From: Stutzerimonas urumqiensis
GTDB lineage: Bacteria; Pseudomonadota; Gammaproteobacteria; Pseudomonadales; Pseudomonadaceae
Direction: 5' to 3'
Length of the DNA: 64,000 nucleotides
NCBI RefSeq assembly: GCF_003640395.1
Contig: NZ_RBZQ01000005.1
Location: 62,001-126,000, forward strand
Position 1 is the first letter of the stretch; each line of letters starts with the position of its first letter. A program made the position numbers and the translations under genes. Below the pieces are notes generated by a model, which was not told the DNA's origin, did not search any database, and saw only the letters and a program-made list of their open reading frames with translations. Positions 22,557-32,020 of the stretch are shown one piece after another.

Positions 22557-25500
22557 GTGACCGTCCTGCGCCTTCCGTCCATACCCGCCGCCAGCGGCCG
22601 GCAACAGTGGGGCAACCTGCCCGGATCTTCCCTGAGTCTCGTCGTAGCCGAAGCGGCACGGTCCGCCGATCGCTTCACCCTGCTGCTGACGCCTGACAGC
22701 CAGAGCGCGGAGCGCCTGCAGCAGGAGCTGGCCTTCTTCGCGCCGGACCTGCCCGTGCTGCATTTCCCTGACTGGGAGACGCTGCCCTACGACATCTTCT
22801 CGCCACACCAGGACATCATTTCGCAGCGCATCGCGACGCTCTACCAATTGCCTGAACTGCGCCACGGCGTTCTGGTAGTGCCGGTCAGCACAGCCCTACA
22901 TCGCCTCGCGCCGACCCGCTTCATGCTCGGCTCGAGCCTGGTGCTCGATGCCGGCCAGACGTTGGACGTCGAGCAGATGCGCCTGCGCCTGGAGGCGGCC
23001 GGGTACCGCTGCGTCGAAACGGTCTACGAACATGGCGAGTTCGCCGTGCGCGGGGCACTGGTCGACCTGTTCCCGATGGGTAGCAGCACACCGTACCGGA
23101 TCGACCTGTTCGACGACGAAATCGAAACGCTGCGCACCTTCGACCCGGACACCCAGCGCTCGATCGACAAGGTCGAGTCCATCCGCCTGCTGCCGGCCCG
23201 GGAGTTTCCGCTGCGCAAGGAAGCGGTGACAGGCTTCCGGGCACGCTTTCGCGAGCGGTTCGATGTGGACTTCCGCCGCTGCCCGGTCTACCAGGACCTC
23301 TCGACCGGCATCACGCCAGCCGGCATCGAGTATTACCTGCCGCTTTTTTTCGACGAGACCTCCACCCTTTTCGATTACCTGCCAGCCGGCAGCCAGGTCT
23401 TCTCGCTACCCGGCATCGAACAGGCCGCCGAGCAGTTCTGGAACGATGTCCGCACGCGCTACGAGGACCGTCGCTACGACCCGGAGCGTCCGCTCCTGCC
23501 GCCCGCCGAGCTGTTCCTGCCGGTCGAGGACTGCTTCGCCCGGCTCAAGACCCTGCCCCGCGTCGTCGTCAGCCAGCAGGATGTCGAGCCCGGCGTCGGC
23601 CGTGAACGTTTCAACGCCGGAACCTTGCCGGAGCTGGCGGCCGAGCCGAAAGCCAACGAGCCGCTCGGACGCCTGCGCCGGTTCATCGAGGAATTCCCGG
23701 GACGCGTGCTGTTCGCGGCCGAAACCGCAGGTCGGCGGGAAGTTCTGCTCGAACTGCTGGCACGCATCAAGCTACGGCCGCAGGAAGTGGACGGCTGGCA
23801 GGGCTTTCTCGATAGCGCCGAGCGGCTGACGATCACCATCGCGCCGCTGGACGAGGGGCTGCTCATCGAAGAGCCGCCGGTCGCACTGATCGCCGAGACG
23901 CTGCTGTTCGGCCAGCGCGTCATGCAGCGCCGTCGCCGGGAGCAGGGTCGGGAGACCGGTGACAACGTCATCAAGAACCTCACCGAACTGCGCGAAGGCG
24001 CGCCGGTGGTGCACATCGACCACGGTGTCGGGCGCTACCAGGGCCTGGTCAACCTCGAAGTCGAGGGTCAGCCCGCCGAGTTCCTGAAACTGGAATATGC
24101 CGACGAAGCCACGCTTTACGTACCCGTCGCCAACCTGCATCTGATCGCGCGCTATACCGGTAGCGACGACGCCCTCGCGCCGCTGCACCGGCTTGGCTCC
24201 GAGCAATGGCAGAAAGCCAAGCGCAAGGCGGCCGAGCAGGTGCGCGATGTCGCCGCCGAGCTGCTGGACATCTACGCCCGGCGTGCCGCACGCAAGGGGT
24301 ACGCGTTCAAGGACCCGCAACTCGATTACGAAACCTTCAGCGCCGGCTTCCCCTTCGAGGAGACGCCCGATCAGCAGTCGGCGATCGACGCGGTGCGTGC
24401 CGACATGCTGGCGGCGAAGCCGATGGATCGCCTGGTCTGCGGCGACGTGGGCTTCGGCAAGACCGAAGTGGCCATGCGTGCCGCCTTCATCGCGGTGCAC
24501 AGCGGCAAGCAGGTCGCCGTGCTGGTGCCCACGACCCTGCTCGCCCAGCAGCACTACAACAGCTTCCGCGACCGCTTTGCCGACTGGCCGGTGAAAGTCG
24601 AGGTCATGAGCCGGTTCAAGTCGGCCAAGGAAGTCGACGCCGCCGTCGCGCAACTCGCCGAGGGCCAGGTCGACATCGTCATCGGCACGCACAAGCTGCT
24701 GCAGGACGATGTGAAGTTCAAAAGCCTGGGCCTGGTCATCATCGACGAGGAGCATCGCTTCGGTGTGCGCCAGAAGGAGCAGCTGAAGGCCCTGCGCAGC
24801 GAAGTGGACATTCTGACGCTGACCGCCACGCCGATCCCGCGCACGCTGAACATGGCCGTTTCCGGCATGCGCGATCTGTCGATCATCGCCACCCCGCCAG
24901 CGCGGCGACTGTCGGTGCGCACCTTCGTCATGGAGCACCAGAACGCGGTGGTGAAAGAAGCACTGCTGCGTGAGCTGCTGCGCGGTGGACAGGTGTATTA
25001 CCTGCACAACGAAGTGAAAACGATCGAAAAGTGCGCACGCGACCTGGCCGAGCTGGTGCCCGAGGCCCGCATCGCCATTGGCCACGGACAGATGCGCGAG
25101 CGCGAGCTCGAGCAGGTGATGAGCGACTTCTACCACAAGCGCTTCAACGTGCTGGTGGCCTCGACCATCATCGAGACCGGCATCGACGTGCCCAGCGCCA
25201 ACACCATCATCATCGACCGCGCCGACAAGTTCGGCCTGGCCCAGCTGCACCAGCTGCGCGGTCGCGTCGGGCGCAGCCACCACCAGGCCTACGCCTACCT
25301 GCTGACGCCGCCGCGCAAGCAGATGACCGACGATGCCCAGAAGCGGCTCGAAGCCATCGCCAACACCCAGGACCTCGGCGCCGGCTTCGTCCTGGCGACC
25401 AACGACCTGGAAATCCGCGGCGCCGGCGAACTGCTCGGCGAAGGCCAGAGCGGACAGATACAGGCGGTCGGCTTCACGCTCTACATGGAGATGCTCGAGC

Positions 25501-26006
25501 GGGCGGTCAAGGCGATTCGCAAGGGCGAACAGCCGAACCTCGAGCAGCCGCTCGGTGGCGGGCCGGACATCAACGTCCGCCTGCCCTGCCTGATTCCCGA
25601 GGACTACCTGCCCGACGTCCATGCGCGGCTGATTCTCTACAAGCGCATCGCGTCGGCCGCCGACGAAGACGGGCTCAAGGAGCTACAAGTCGAGATGATC
25701 GACCGCTTCGGCCTGCTCCCCGAGCCGACCAAGCACCTGATCCGGGTCACGCAGCTCAAGCTGCAGGCCGAAGCCCTCGGCATCGCCAAGGTGGACGCCG
25801 GCCCGCAGGGCGGACGGATCGAGTTCTCGGCCGATACGCGGGTCGATCCGCTGGTCCTGGTCAAGCTGATCCAGTCCCAGCCGAACCGCTACAAGCTGGA
25901 AGGCGCCACGGTGTTCAAGTTCCAGGTACCGATGGAGCGGGCCGAAGAGCGGTTCAACACGCTGGAGGCGCTCTTCGAGCGGCTCGCACCGGCCGAGCAG
26001 GCGTAA
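22557..26006 (+). CDS. mfd: Transcription-repair coupling factor Mfd
   Basis: ATP-driven translocase that removes RNA polymerase stalled at DNA lesions and recruits UvrA. The 1149-residue length is typical. Domains in order: UvrB-like N-terminus (FPDWETLPYDIFSPHQDIISQR), RNA-polymerase-interaction domain (VHIDHGVGRYQGL ... EFLKLEYADEATLYVPV), helicase core with Walker A GDVGFGKTE (about 628-636) and DEEH (about 727), the TRG motif, and the C-terminal TRCF domain ending in YKLEGATVFKF. The start is GTG with only a distant GGAG. The 3' end lies 3 bp before csiV, so the two are probably cotranscribed. Confidence 0.97.
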   Translation: MTVLRLPSIPAASGRQQWGNLPGSSLSLVVAEAARSADRFTLLLTPDSQSAERLQQELAFFAPDLPVLHFPDWETLPYDIFSPHQDIISQRIATLYQLPELRHGVLVVPVSTALHRLAPTRFMLGSSLVLDAGQTLDVEQMRLRLEAAGYRCVETVYEHGEFAVRGALVDLFPMGSSTPYRIDLFDDEIETLRTFDPDTQRSIDKVESIRLLPAREFPLRKEAVTGFRARFRERFDVDFRRCPVYQDLSTGITPAGIEYYLPLFFDETSTLFDYLPAGSQVFSLPGIEQAAEQFWNDVRTRYEDRRYDPERPLLPPAELFLPVEDCFARLKTLPRVVVSQQDVEPGVGRERFNAGTLPELAAEPKANEPLGRLRRFIEEFPGRVLFAAETAGRREVLLELLARIKLRPQEVDGWQGFLDSAERLTITIAPLDEGLLIEEPPVALIAETLLFGQRVMQRRRREQGRETGDNVIKNLTELREGAPVVHIDHGVGRYQGLVNLEVEGQPAEFLKLEYADEATLYVPVANLHLIARYTGSDDALAPLHRLGSEQWQKAKRKAAEQVRDVAAELLDIYARRAARKGYAFKDPQLDYETFSAGFPFEETPDQQSAIDAVRADMLAAKPMDRLVCGDVGFGKTEVAMRAAFIAVHSGKQVAVLVPTTLLAQQHYNSFRDRFADWPVKVEVMSRFKSAKEVDAAVAQLAEGQVDIVIGTHKLLQDDVKFKSLGLVIIDEEHRFGVRQKEQLKALRSEVDILTLTATPIPRTLNMAVSGMRDLSIIATPPARRLSVRTFVMEHQNAVVKEALLRELLRGGQVYYLHNEVKTIEKCARDLAELVPEARIAIGHGQMRERELEQVMSDFYHKRFNVLVASTIIETGIDVPSANTIIIDRADKFGLAQLHQLRGRVGRSHHQAYAYLLTPPRKQMTDDAQKRLEAIANTQDLGAGFVLATNDLEIRGAGELLGEGQSGQIQAVGFTLYMEMLERAVKAIRKGEQPNLEQPLGGGPDINVRLPCLIPEDYLPDVHARLILYKRIASAADEDGLKELQVEMIDRFGLLPEPTKHLIRVTQLKLQAEALGIAKVDAGPQGGRIEFSADTRVDPLVLVKLIQSQPNRYKLEGATVFKFQVPMERAEERFNTLEALFERLAPAEQA

Positions 26007-26009
26007 TCC

Positions 26010-26519
26010 ATGCGGCTATTGCGAGCGTCGTTGCTGTTGTCGTGCCTGCTGGCCAGCTCGTGCGTGCTGGCGGAATCGCTGCGGGTCGAGCTGATCCTTT
26101 TCCGCCAGGCACCGACGCCCACCAACGCCAGCCACCCGGCGCCCGATGACTGGGCGGTCGGCGCCCAGGCCCCGGACGAGAAAGCGATCGCCCGCCTCGA
26201 GGAGATCGCCGCCACCCTGGTGCCGCCAGCCGGTTACCAGGTGCTTTGGCACGACAGCTGGTTCCAGGAGACCGGCGATCTGGTCCGGCTGTCCGATGGC
26301 GCCCTGCGCTACGGTCACGCGCCCATCGAAGGCACGCTGCTGCTCCACAGTGGACGCTTTCTGAGGCTGGATCTCGATCTCTGGGTCAATCGCTTCGGCC
26401 GCTACGACGAACTGATCGCCAGCGAACACCTTTCGCACGAGGGCCAGGTCACGCTGGGCAAGCTGACCTACCTGGACCACCCCAGCCTTGGCGTGCTGAT
26501 CCAGGTCTCCCGCCCCTAG
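26010..26519 (+). CDS. csiV: CsiV-family peptidoglycan-associated protein
   Basis: A 169-residue periplasmic protein with a signal peptide (MRLLRASLLLSCLLASSCVLA). Family features are visible: LRVELILFRQ after the cleavage site, then a series of short strands (LRYGHAPIEGTLLLHSGRFLRLDLDLWVNR) and the ending LTYLDHPSLGVLIQVSRP. In Vibrio the homologue activates LpoA/PBP1A and supports cell shape in D-amino-acid stress. That role is only inferred here. The mfd-csiV order matches P. aeruginosa. The stop TAG is immediately followed, in the same frame, by the ATG of the helicase gene. Confidence 0.85.
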   Translation: MRLLRASLLLSCLLASSCVLAESLRVELILFRQAPTPTNASHPAPDDWAVGAQAPDEKAIARLEEIAATLVPPAGYQVLWHDSWFQETGDLVRLSDGALRYGHAPIEGTLLLHSGRFLRLDLDLWVNRFGRYDELIASEHLSHEGQVTLGKLTYLDHPSLGVLIQVSRP

Positions 26520-28817
26520 ATGGCAGGTTCGGATTCGCCGACCGGGCAGACGCTGGCACCGATCGCCGTGCTGACGCTTGGCAGCCACCTGGCGCAGCAC
26601 TTCCAGCCCGGCAACAACCGCATGGTCAGCAGCTACCAGCATCGCGCAGGGCTGAGCTTTCGCTATGCCGACACGCGCGTCCACGGCAAGCGAACCGCCG
26701 GCAAGCGATACGGCAGCGCTATGAGCATCGCTCGTCAGCCGGCGATCGAGCAGTCCTACCGGGACCGCCTCGCCAGCTTCGGCTTCCGTCCTGCCCTGCG
26801 CCAGAGCCAGGCAGTGCCCGAGGAGCTGGGCGAAATCTTCGAACTGCCGGGCGAGGAAGCCTGGCTCGACTTCGTTTCCGACCGGTTGGACACCCTGCGC
26901 GCCGAGGGCTGGGACGTCGAGCCGTTGCCGGGCTTCCTGTTCGACCTGACGCCGATCGATGGCTGGTACGCCCGCATCGGCACCGGTGGCGGATGCGATG
27001 CGCTCTGCCTCGAACTCGGCGTGAAGGTCGCCGGCCGGCAGATCAGCGTTCTCCCGCCGTTGCAGCGCGCGATCCAGGCCAACCCTGCGCCGTTCAGTCT
27101 TGAGCGCCTGGCCTCGCGCTCACCGCAGGACCGGCTGCGCCTGGTCCTCGACCAGGTGCCGGGAACCAGCACACCGGCGCTCCAGATCGCCGTGGCGACA
27201 GCGGATCTTTTGAGCATCCTGAACGTCTTTGCCGGACTCTTGCTGGAACAGACGACCACCGCCATCGCACTGCCCCTGCATCGGCAGGATGTGCCTCGCC
27301 TGGCATCGCTCGAAACGCTCGACGTGGATTGGCAGGGGCTGGAACGGCTTGACGAATCGTCTCTACTGCGCGGCGCTACCGAGGGCTCGATCGTCCCGCC
27401 CACGGGCTTGCGCGCACAGCTGCGCCCCTACCAGCTCGAAGGCCTGCGCTGGATGCAGCGGCTCGCCCGCTTGGGCGTGGGGGGCATCCTGGCGGACGAC
27501 ATGGGGCTCGGCAAGACGCTTCAGGTACTTGCCCACCTCCTGCTGGAAAAGCACAACGGGCGCCTGGACCATCCGGCACTGATCGTCATGCCCACCAGCC
27601 TGATCCCCAACTGGGAAGACGAAGCCGAGCGATTCACTCCGAGCCTGCGCCGGCTGACGCTGACCGGCTCGAGCCGTCAGCGACGCTTCGCCGAGATCGC
27701 CGGCCACGACCTGATCCTTACCAGCTACGCATTGCTGCCTCGCGATATCGAGGCGCTGCGCGCGCATCGCTTCAGCCTGGTGGTGCTCGACGAAGCGCAG
27801 CAGATCAAGAATCCGGCGAGCAAGGCGGCGCATGCCGCGGCCATGCTCGACGCCGGCCAGCGCCTCTGCCTGTCCGGTACGCCGGTGGAAAATCACCTGG
27901 GCGAGTTATGGTCGCTGTTCGCCTTCCTGGCGCCCGGCTGGCTGGGATCGGCAGAGGCCTTCAACCGCCACTACCGTCAGCCCATCGAGCGCGAGGGCAA
28001 CACCGAGCGGCTCGCACAGCTTCGCGCACGCATCGGCCCGCTGCTGCTGCGGCGGCGCAAGGAAGACGTCGCACGCGAATTGCCGCCCAAGGTCGAGATC
28101 ATCCAGGGCATCGACTTCGGCCCGACCCAACGGCACTTTTACGACAGCCTGCGTGCCGAGCTTCACGCCCAGGTACTGGATGGCATCCGGCGCGACGGTA
28201 TTGCCTCGAGCCAGATGCTCGTACTCGAAGCGCTGCTGAAACTGCGCCAGGCCTGCTGCGATCCCCGCCTCGTGCAGCACACCGCCCACGGCCGTCGCTC
28301 CCCAGGCTCGGCCAAGCTCGAGGCGCTGATGCAGATGCTGGACCGGCTATTGCCCGACGGGCGTCGCGTGCTGCTGTTCTCGCAATTTACCTCGATGCTC
28401 GAGCTGATCGGTCAGGCCCTGCGCCAGCGAGGCATCGCCTACGAGCAGCTCACCGGCCAGACCCGCGATCGCCGCGCGCCGGTCGAGCGCTTCCAGGACG
28501 GCGTGTCGCCGGTGTTCCTGATCAGTACCAAGGCAGGCGGGACAGGGCTCAACCTGACGGCAGCCGACACCGTCATTCATTACGACCCCTGGTGGAATCC
28601 CGCCGTGGAAAACCAGGCCACCGACCGCGCATACCGCATCGGCCAGGACAAGGCCGTGTTCGTCTACAAGCTGATCGCACGCGGCACCGTCGAAGAGCGG
28701 GTGCGCCAGCTCCAGCAGCACAAGGCCGCCCTCGCGGCCCATCTGCTGCAAGCCGAATCCGGCGGCAAGAGCCTGGCAATCGAAGAAGTGGACGCCCTGC
28801 TCGCCCCGATGAGCTGA
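26520..28817 (+). CDS. SNF2-family DEAD/DEAH helicase, apparently lacking the N-terminal SWIM region
   Basis: ATP-dependent SNF2-type helicase of 765 residues. Residues about 1-295 hold the family's middle region (VLTLGSH, then the FELPGEEAWLDFV and LTPIDGWYA blocks). The SNF2 core follows: LRPYQLEGLRWMQRL (301-315), Walker A DDMGLGKT (326-333), VLDEAQQIKNPASKAAHA (Walker B), SGTPVEN, and C-terminal helicase motifs LLFSQFTSMLELI, STKAGGTGLNLT and TDRAYRIGQ. Relatives known to me are about 1,000-1,100 residues with an N-terminal SWIM zinc finger, so roughly 300 residues appear to be missing. The gene begins directly at the csiV stop. P. aeruginosa has no helicase at this position. Confidence 0.88.
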   Translation: MAGSDSPTGQTLAPIAVLTLGSHLAQHFQPGNNRMVSSYQHRAGLSFRYADTRVHGKRTAGKRYGSAMSIARQPAIEQSYRDRLASFGFRPALRQSQAVPEELGEIFELPGEEAWLDFVSDRLDTLRAEGWDVEPLPGFLFDLTPIDGWYARIGTGGGCDALCLELGVKVAGRQISVLPPLQRAIQANPAPFSLERLASRSPQDRLRLVLDQVPGTSTPALQIAVATADLLSILNVFAGLLLEQTTTAIALPLHRQDVPRLASLETLDVDWQGLERLDESSLLRGATEGSIVPPTGLRAQLRPYQLEGLRWMQRLARLGVGGILADDMGLGKTLQVLAHLLLEKHNGRLDHPALIVMPTSLIPNWEDEAERFTPSLRRLTLTGSSRQRRFAEIAGHDLILTSYALLPRDIEALRAHRFSLVVLDEAQQIKNPASKAAHAAAMLDAGQRLCLSGTPVENHLGELWSLFAFLAPGWLGSAEAFNRHYRQPIEREGNTERLAQLRARIGPLLLRRRKEDVARELPPKVEIIQGIDFGPTQRHFYDSLRAELHAQVLDGIRRDGIASSQMLVLEALLKLRQACCDPRLVQHTAHGRRSPGSAKLEALMQMLDRLLPDGRRVLLFSQFTSMLELIGQALRQRGIAYEQLTGQTRDRRAPVERFQDGVSPVFLISTKAGGTGLNLTAADTVIHYDPWWNPAVENQATDRAYRIGQDKAVFVYKLIARGTVEERVRQLQQHKAALAAHLLQAESGGKSLAIEEVDALLAPMS

Positions 28818-28832
28818 TCGATTGCGGTTGGC

Positions 28833-29585
<753 letters not shown>

Positions 29586-30587
29586 TTATTGGTCGAGAAG
29601 CCCGGCTTGGCGAAGTGCGCCAACCGCTTCGAGCCATTGGGGCGATTCCTTGTAGGCCATCGATGGCGAGCGGGCGGTGCGCATTCGTGCGAGGCGCGCC
29701 GGAGATTGCGTTCCCAGACGCTGCAGCGCCGAGAGGGCCAGCTCGGCGGCGGCGCGATCGTTGCAGACCAGGCCCATATCGCAACCGGCGCCAAGCGCGG
29801 CTTCGACCCGGGCGGCGGCGTCGCCGGCGACATGCGCGCCCGCCATCGACAGGTCGTCGCTGAAGATGACGCCGTCGAACCCGAGCTCGCCCCGCAGCAC
29901 ATCCTGAAGCCAGCGCCGGGAGAAACCCGCAGGCTGTGGATCGACCTGCGGGTAGATGACATGCGCGGGCATCACTGCATCGAGCCGGGACAGGTTGGCG
30001 ATGAACGGCACCAGGTCGGCGGCGCGCAATTCCTCGAGACTGCGCTCGTCGACCGGAATGGCCACATGCGAATCGGCCTCGGCCCAACCGTGTCCGGGAA
30101 AATGCTTGCCCGTCGCCGCCATGCCAGCGGCGTGCATGCCATCGATGAAGGCACCCGCCAGGCGAGCGGCGCGAGCGGGTTCGCCCTCGAATGCGCGATT
30201 GCCGACAACGGCGCTATGCCCGTGATCCAGATCCAGCACGGGCGCGAAGCTGAAATCCAGGCCTGCCGCGAGCACTTCGGTCGCCATGAGCCAGCCGCAC
30301 CGGTGCGCCAACCGCTCGGCATCAGGGCACGCGGCGATCGCCCGCATCGGCGGCAAGCGGATGAATCCGTGGCGCAGGCGCTGTACGCGTCCACCTTCCT
30401 GGTCGACGGCGATGAGCATATCGGGACGGACCTGGCGCACGCTGAGGCAAAGCTCGCGGACCTGCCGCGGATGCTCGACGTTACGGGCGAACAGAATGAG
30501 CCCGCCTACCTCCGGCTGGCGCAGCAGGTGACGGTCCTCTGCGGTGAGCCAGAGCCCGTCGATGTCCAGCATGAGCGAACCTTGCAT
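29586..30587 (-). CDS. nagZ: Beta-N-acetylhexosaminidase NagZ
   Basis: Cytoplasmic glycoside hydrolase family 3 enzyme that removes GlcNAc from GlcNAc-anhydroMurNAc peptides in peptidoglycan recycling. This produces the anhydromuropeptides that signal AmpC induction in pseudomonads. The 333 residues include AVDQEGGRVQRL, ATGKHFPGHGWAEADSH (loop with the catalytic His) and GVIFSDDLSMAGAH (Asp nucleophile). No signal peptide is present. The ATG at 30587 is preceded by GAGGTAG at good spacing. It lies 3 bp after the YkuD gene and 9 bp before the phosphorylase gene. Confidence 0.96.
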   Translation of the reverse strand: MQGSLMLDIDGLWLTAEDRHLLRQPEVGGLILFARNVEHPRQVRELCLSVRQVRPDMLIAVDQEGGRVQRLRHGFIRLPPMRAIAACPDAERLAHRCGWLMATEVLAAGLDFSFAPVLDLDHGHSAVVGNRAFEGEPARAARLAGAFIDGMHAAGMAATGKHFPGHGWAEADSHVAIPVDERSLEELRAADLVPFIANLSRLDAVMPAHVIYPQVDPQPAGFSRRWLQDVLRGELGFDGVIFSDDLSMAGAHVAGDAAARVEAALGAGCDMGLVCNDRAAAELALSALQRLGTQSPARLARMRTARSPSMAYKESPQWLEAVGALRQAGLLDQ

Positions 30588-30590
30588 GAA

Positions 30591-31118
30591 CTACCTCGAA
30601 TGATCGACAAGCGCGGAAACGTCCGCTGGGGCTTCGTCTATCCGCACCTCACAGTAGGCCGGGACGCGATCGAACAGCTGCACGATGTCGACATTGCGCA
30701 TCCGAATGCAGCCGTGTGACAACGGCACGCCCATCGGTTCGGTGTCGGGTGTGCCATGCAGATAGATGTAGCGGCGAAAGGTATCGACCTCGCCCAGCCG
30801 GTTCACCCCCGGCTCGCACCCGCTCAACCAGAGAATGCGGCTGAGAATCCAGTCGCGCTGCGGGAATCGCTCGCCGAGTTCCGGCGACCATTGCTCGCCG
30901 GTCCAGCGTCGGCCCCGCAATACGGCGCCGACTGGCAAGCCGCCGCCGATTTTCGCCCGAACCCGATGACGCCCTCGCGGGGTGCATCCCGACCCGTTGC
31001 GTTCGCCGACACCGTTGCGTGCGGTGGAAACAGGGTACTGGCAGACCAGGGCGCCGTTGGCGAAGCCATACAGCTGCTGGTCTGCGATGGAAACGTGAAG
31101 AAAGGTGAGATCGGTCAT
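30591..31118 (-). CDS. YkuD-domain L,D-transpeptidase-fold protein without signal peptide
   Basis: A 175-residue protein consisting almost entirely of a YkuD domain. It begins TDLTFLHVSIADQQLYGF, continues with a PVSTARNGVGERNGSGCTPRG block, and has the catalytic signature IYLHGTPDTEPMGVPLSHGCIRM, with nucleophile Cys after SHG. No signal peptide or membrane helix precedes the domain, so it should stay in the cytoplasm. That argues against a periplasmic cross-linking L,D-transpeptidase. It suggests a recycling L,D-carboxypeptidase of the ElsL/LdtK type known from Acinetobacter. The adjacent nagZ, 3 bp downstream, agrees. No strong ribosome-binding site was seen before this ATG; a GTG at 31160 is possible. 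Confidence 0.85.
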   Translation of the reverse strand: MTDLTFLHVSIADQQLYGFANGALVCQYPVSTARNGVGERNGSGCTPRGRHRVRAKIGGGLPVGAVLRGRRWTGEQWSPELGERFPQRDWILSRILWLSGCEPGVNRLGEVDTFRRYIYLHGTPDTEPMGVPLSHGCIRMRNVDIVQLFDRVPAYCEVRIDEAPADVSALVDHSR

Positions 31119-31183
31119 GGGCGGCAAGCTTACCGCCCCGTACCGGCCGAGGCGAGCCACTCGCGGACCCGGTCCTCGATCCT

Positions 31184-31891
31184 TCAGCCCTTGAGCGGAA
31201 TGCCGGCGGCGTTCTTCGCAGCGGCCGGCTGGCGCGCGGCGAGCAGATCACCGGGCATGCCGGAGTCGGCCCGCATGCCGGCGGCGAGAAACGGCACCAT
31301 CAAACGCATCACCTGCTCGATCGAGGTGTCGATGCCGAAGTCATTCTCTGCAATGGCCCGCAGCGCCTTGATGCCGGACATGCTGAAGGCCGCCGCGCCA
31401 AGCATGAAATGCACGCGCCAGAACAGCTCGATCGGAGGAATGGCTGGCGCCGCATCGTGCACGCGCTGCATGTAGCGGCGAAACACCTTTCCGTACATGT
31501 CTTCGAGATAGCGTCGCAAGTGACCCTGGCTCTGGCTGAAGGCCAGGCCGAGCAGACGCATGAAAATGGACAGGTCATCGCCGCTGCGCGGCTTGACCGC
31601 CATCGCCTGCTCAACGAGGATGCCAAGCAGTTCTTCCAAGGTATCGGGCTTGCCCTGCTCGGCTTCGCGACGATCCAGCTCCTTCTCGAGACTGGCGCAG
31701 AACGGGCCGAGGAATCGGGAGAAAACCGCCTGGATCAGGGATTTCTTCGATCCGAAGTGATAATTCACCGCGGCCAGATTGACCCCCGCCTTGCTGGTGA
31801 TCAGCCGAAGCGAGGTCTCGGCGAAACCCTTTTCCGCGAACAACAGTTCCGCGGCGTCAAGTATCCGCTCGACCGTTTCTGACTGCGCCAT
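31184..31891 (-). CDS. psrA: TetR-family regulator PsrA
   Basis: Long-chain fatty-acid-responsive repressor of beta-oxidation and activator of rpoS in pseudomonads. Starting at MAQSETVERILDAAELLFAEKG gives 235 residues. The TetR helix-turn-helix is at about residues 25-50 (TSLRLITSKAGVNLAAVNYHFGSKKSLI), followed by a ligand-binding all-helical domain. The in-frame extension to 31993 would cover the operator region and was rejected. Two interleaved PsrA-type palindromes lie directly upstream (31905-31931), indicating autoregulation. Divergent from lexA, as in P. aeruginosa. The 66-bp gap to the YkuD gene allows cotranscription with it, nagZ and the phosphorylase. Confidence 0.94.
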   Translation of the reverse strand: MAQSETVERILDAAELLFAEKGFAETSLRLITSKAGVNLAAVNYHFGSKKSLIQAVFSRFLGPFCASLEKELDRREAEQGKPDTLEELLGILVEQAMAVKPRSGDDLSIFMRLLGLAFSQSQGHLRRYLEDMYGKVFRRYMQRVHDAAPAIPPIELFWRVHFMLGAAAFSMSGIKALRAIAENDFGIDTSIEQVMRLMVPFLAAGMRADSGMPGDLLAARQPAAAKNAAGIPLKG

Positions 31892-31904
31892 AGCCTCTCC
31901 AGGG

Positions 31905-31931
31905 CAAACAAACGTTTGAAACATACGTTTG
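31905..31931. promoter_or_regulatory. Tandem PsrA operator at psrA
   Basis: CAAAC-AAAC-GTTTG (31905-31918) overlaps GAAAC-ATAC-GTTTG (31918-31931). Both match the published PsrA motif (G/C)AAAC-N2-4-GTTT(G/C). The two palindromes are offset by 13 bp and end 14 bp before the psrA ATG. Confidence 0.88.
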
Positions 31932-31979
31932 ATGCCAAGCCCCGTCAACCTCGCCGATAGCCCGGCTGGCAAATGAACG

Positions 31980-32007
31980 TTGCCGGCACGCAAGCACTGT
32001 ATATAAT
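31980..32007 (+). promoter_or_regulatory. Sigma-70-type promoter of lexA
   Basis: TTGCCG, 16 bp, then a perfect TATAAT. The -10 lies inside the first LexA box, so LexA binding would block it directly. Confidence 0.75.
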
Positions 32008-32012
32008 CCCAG
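31997..32012 (+). promoter_or_regulatory. LexA (SOS) box 1
   Basis: CTGTATATAATCCCAG fits CTG-N10-CAG with the TATA-rich centre typical of gammaproteobacterial SOS boxes. It overlaps the -10. Confidence 0.88.
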
Positions 32013-32020
32013 CCAGGCTA

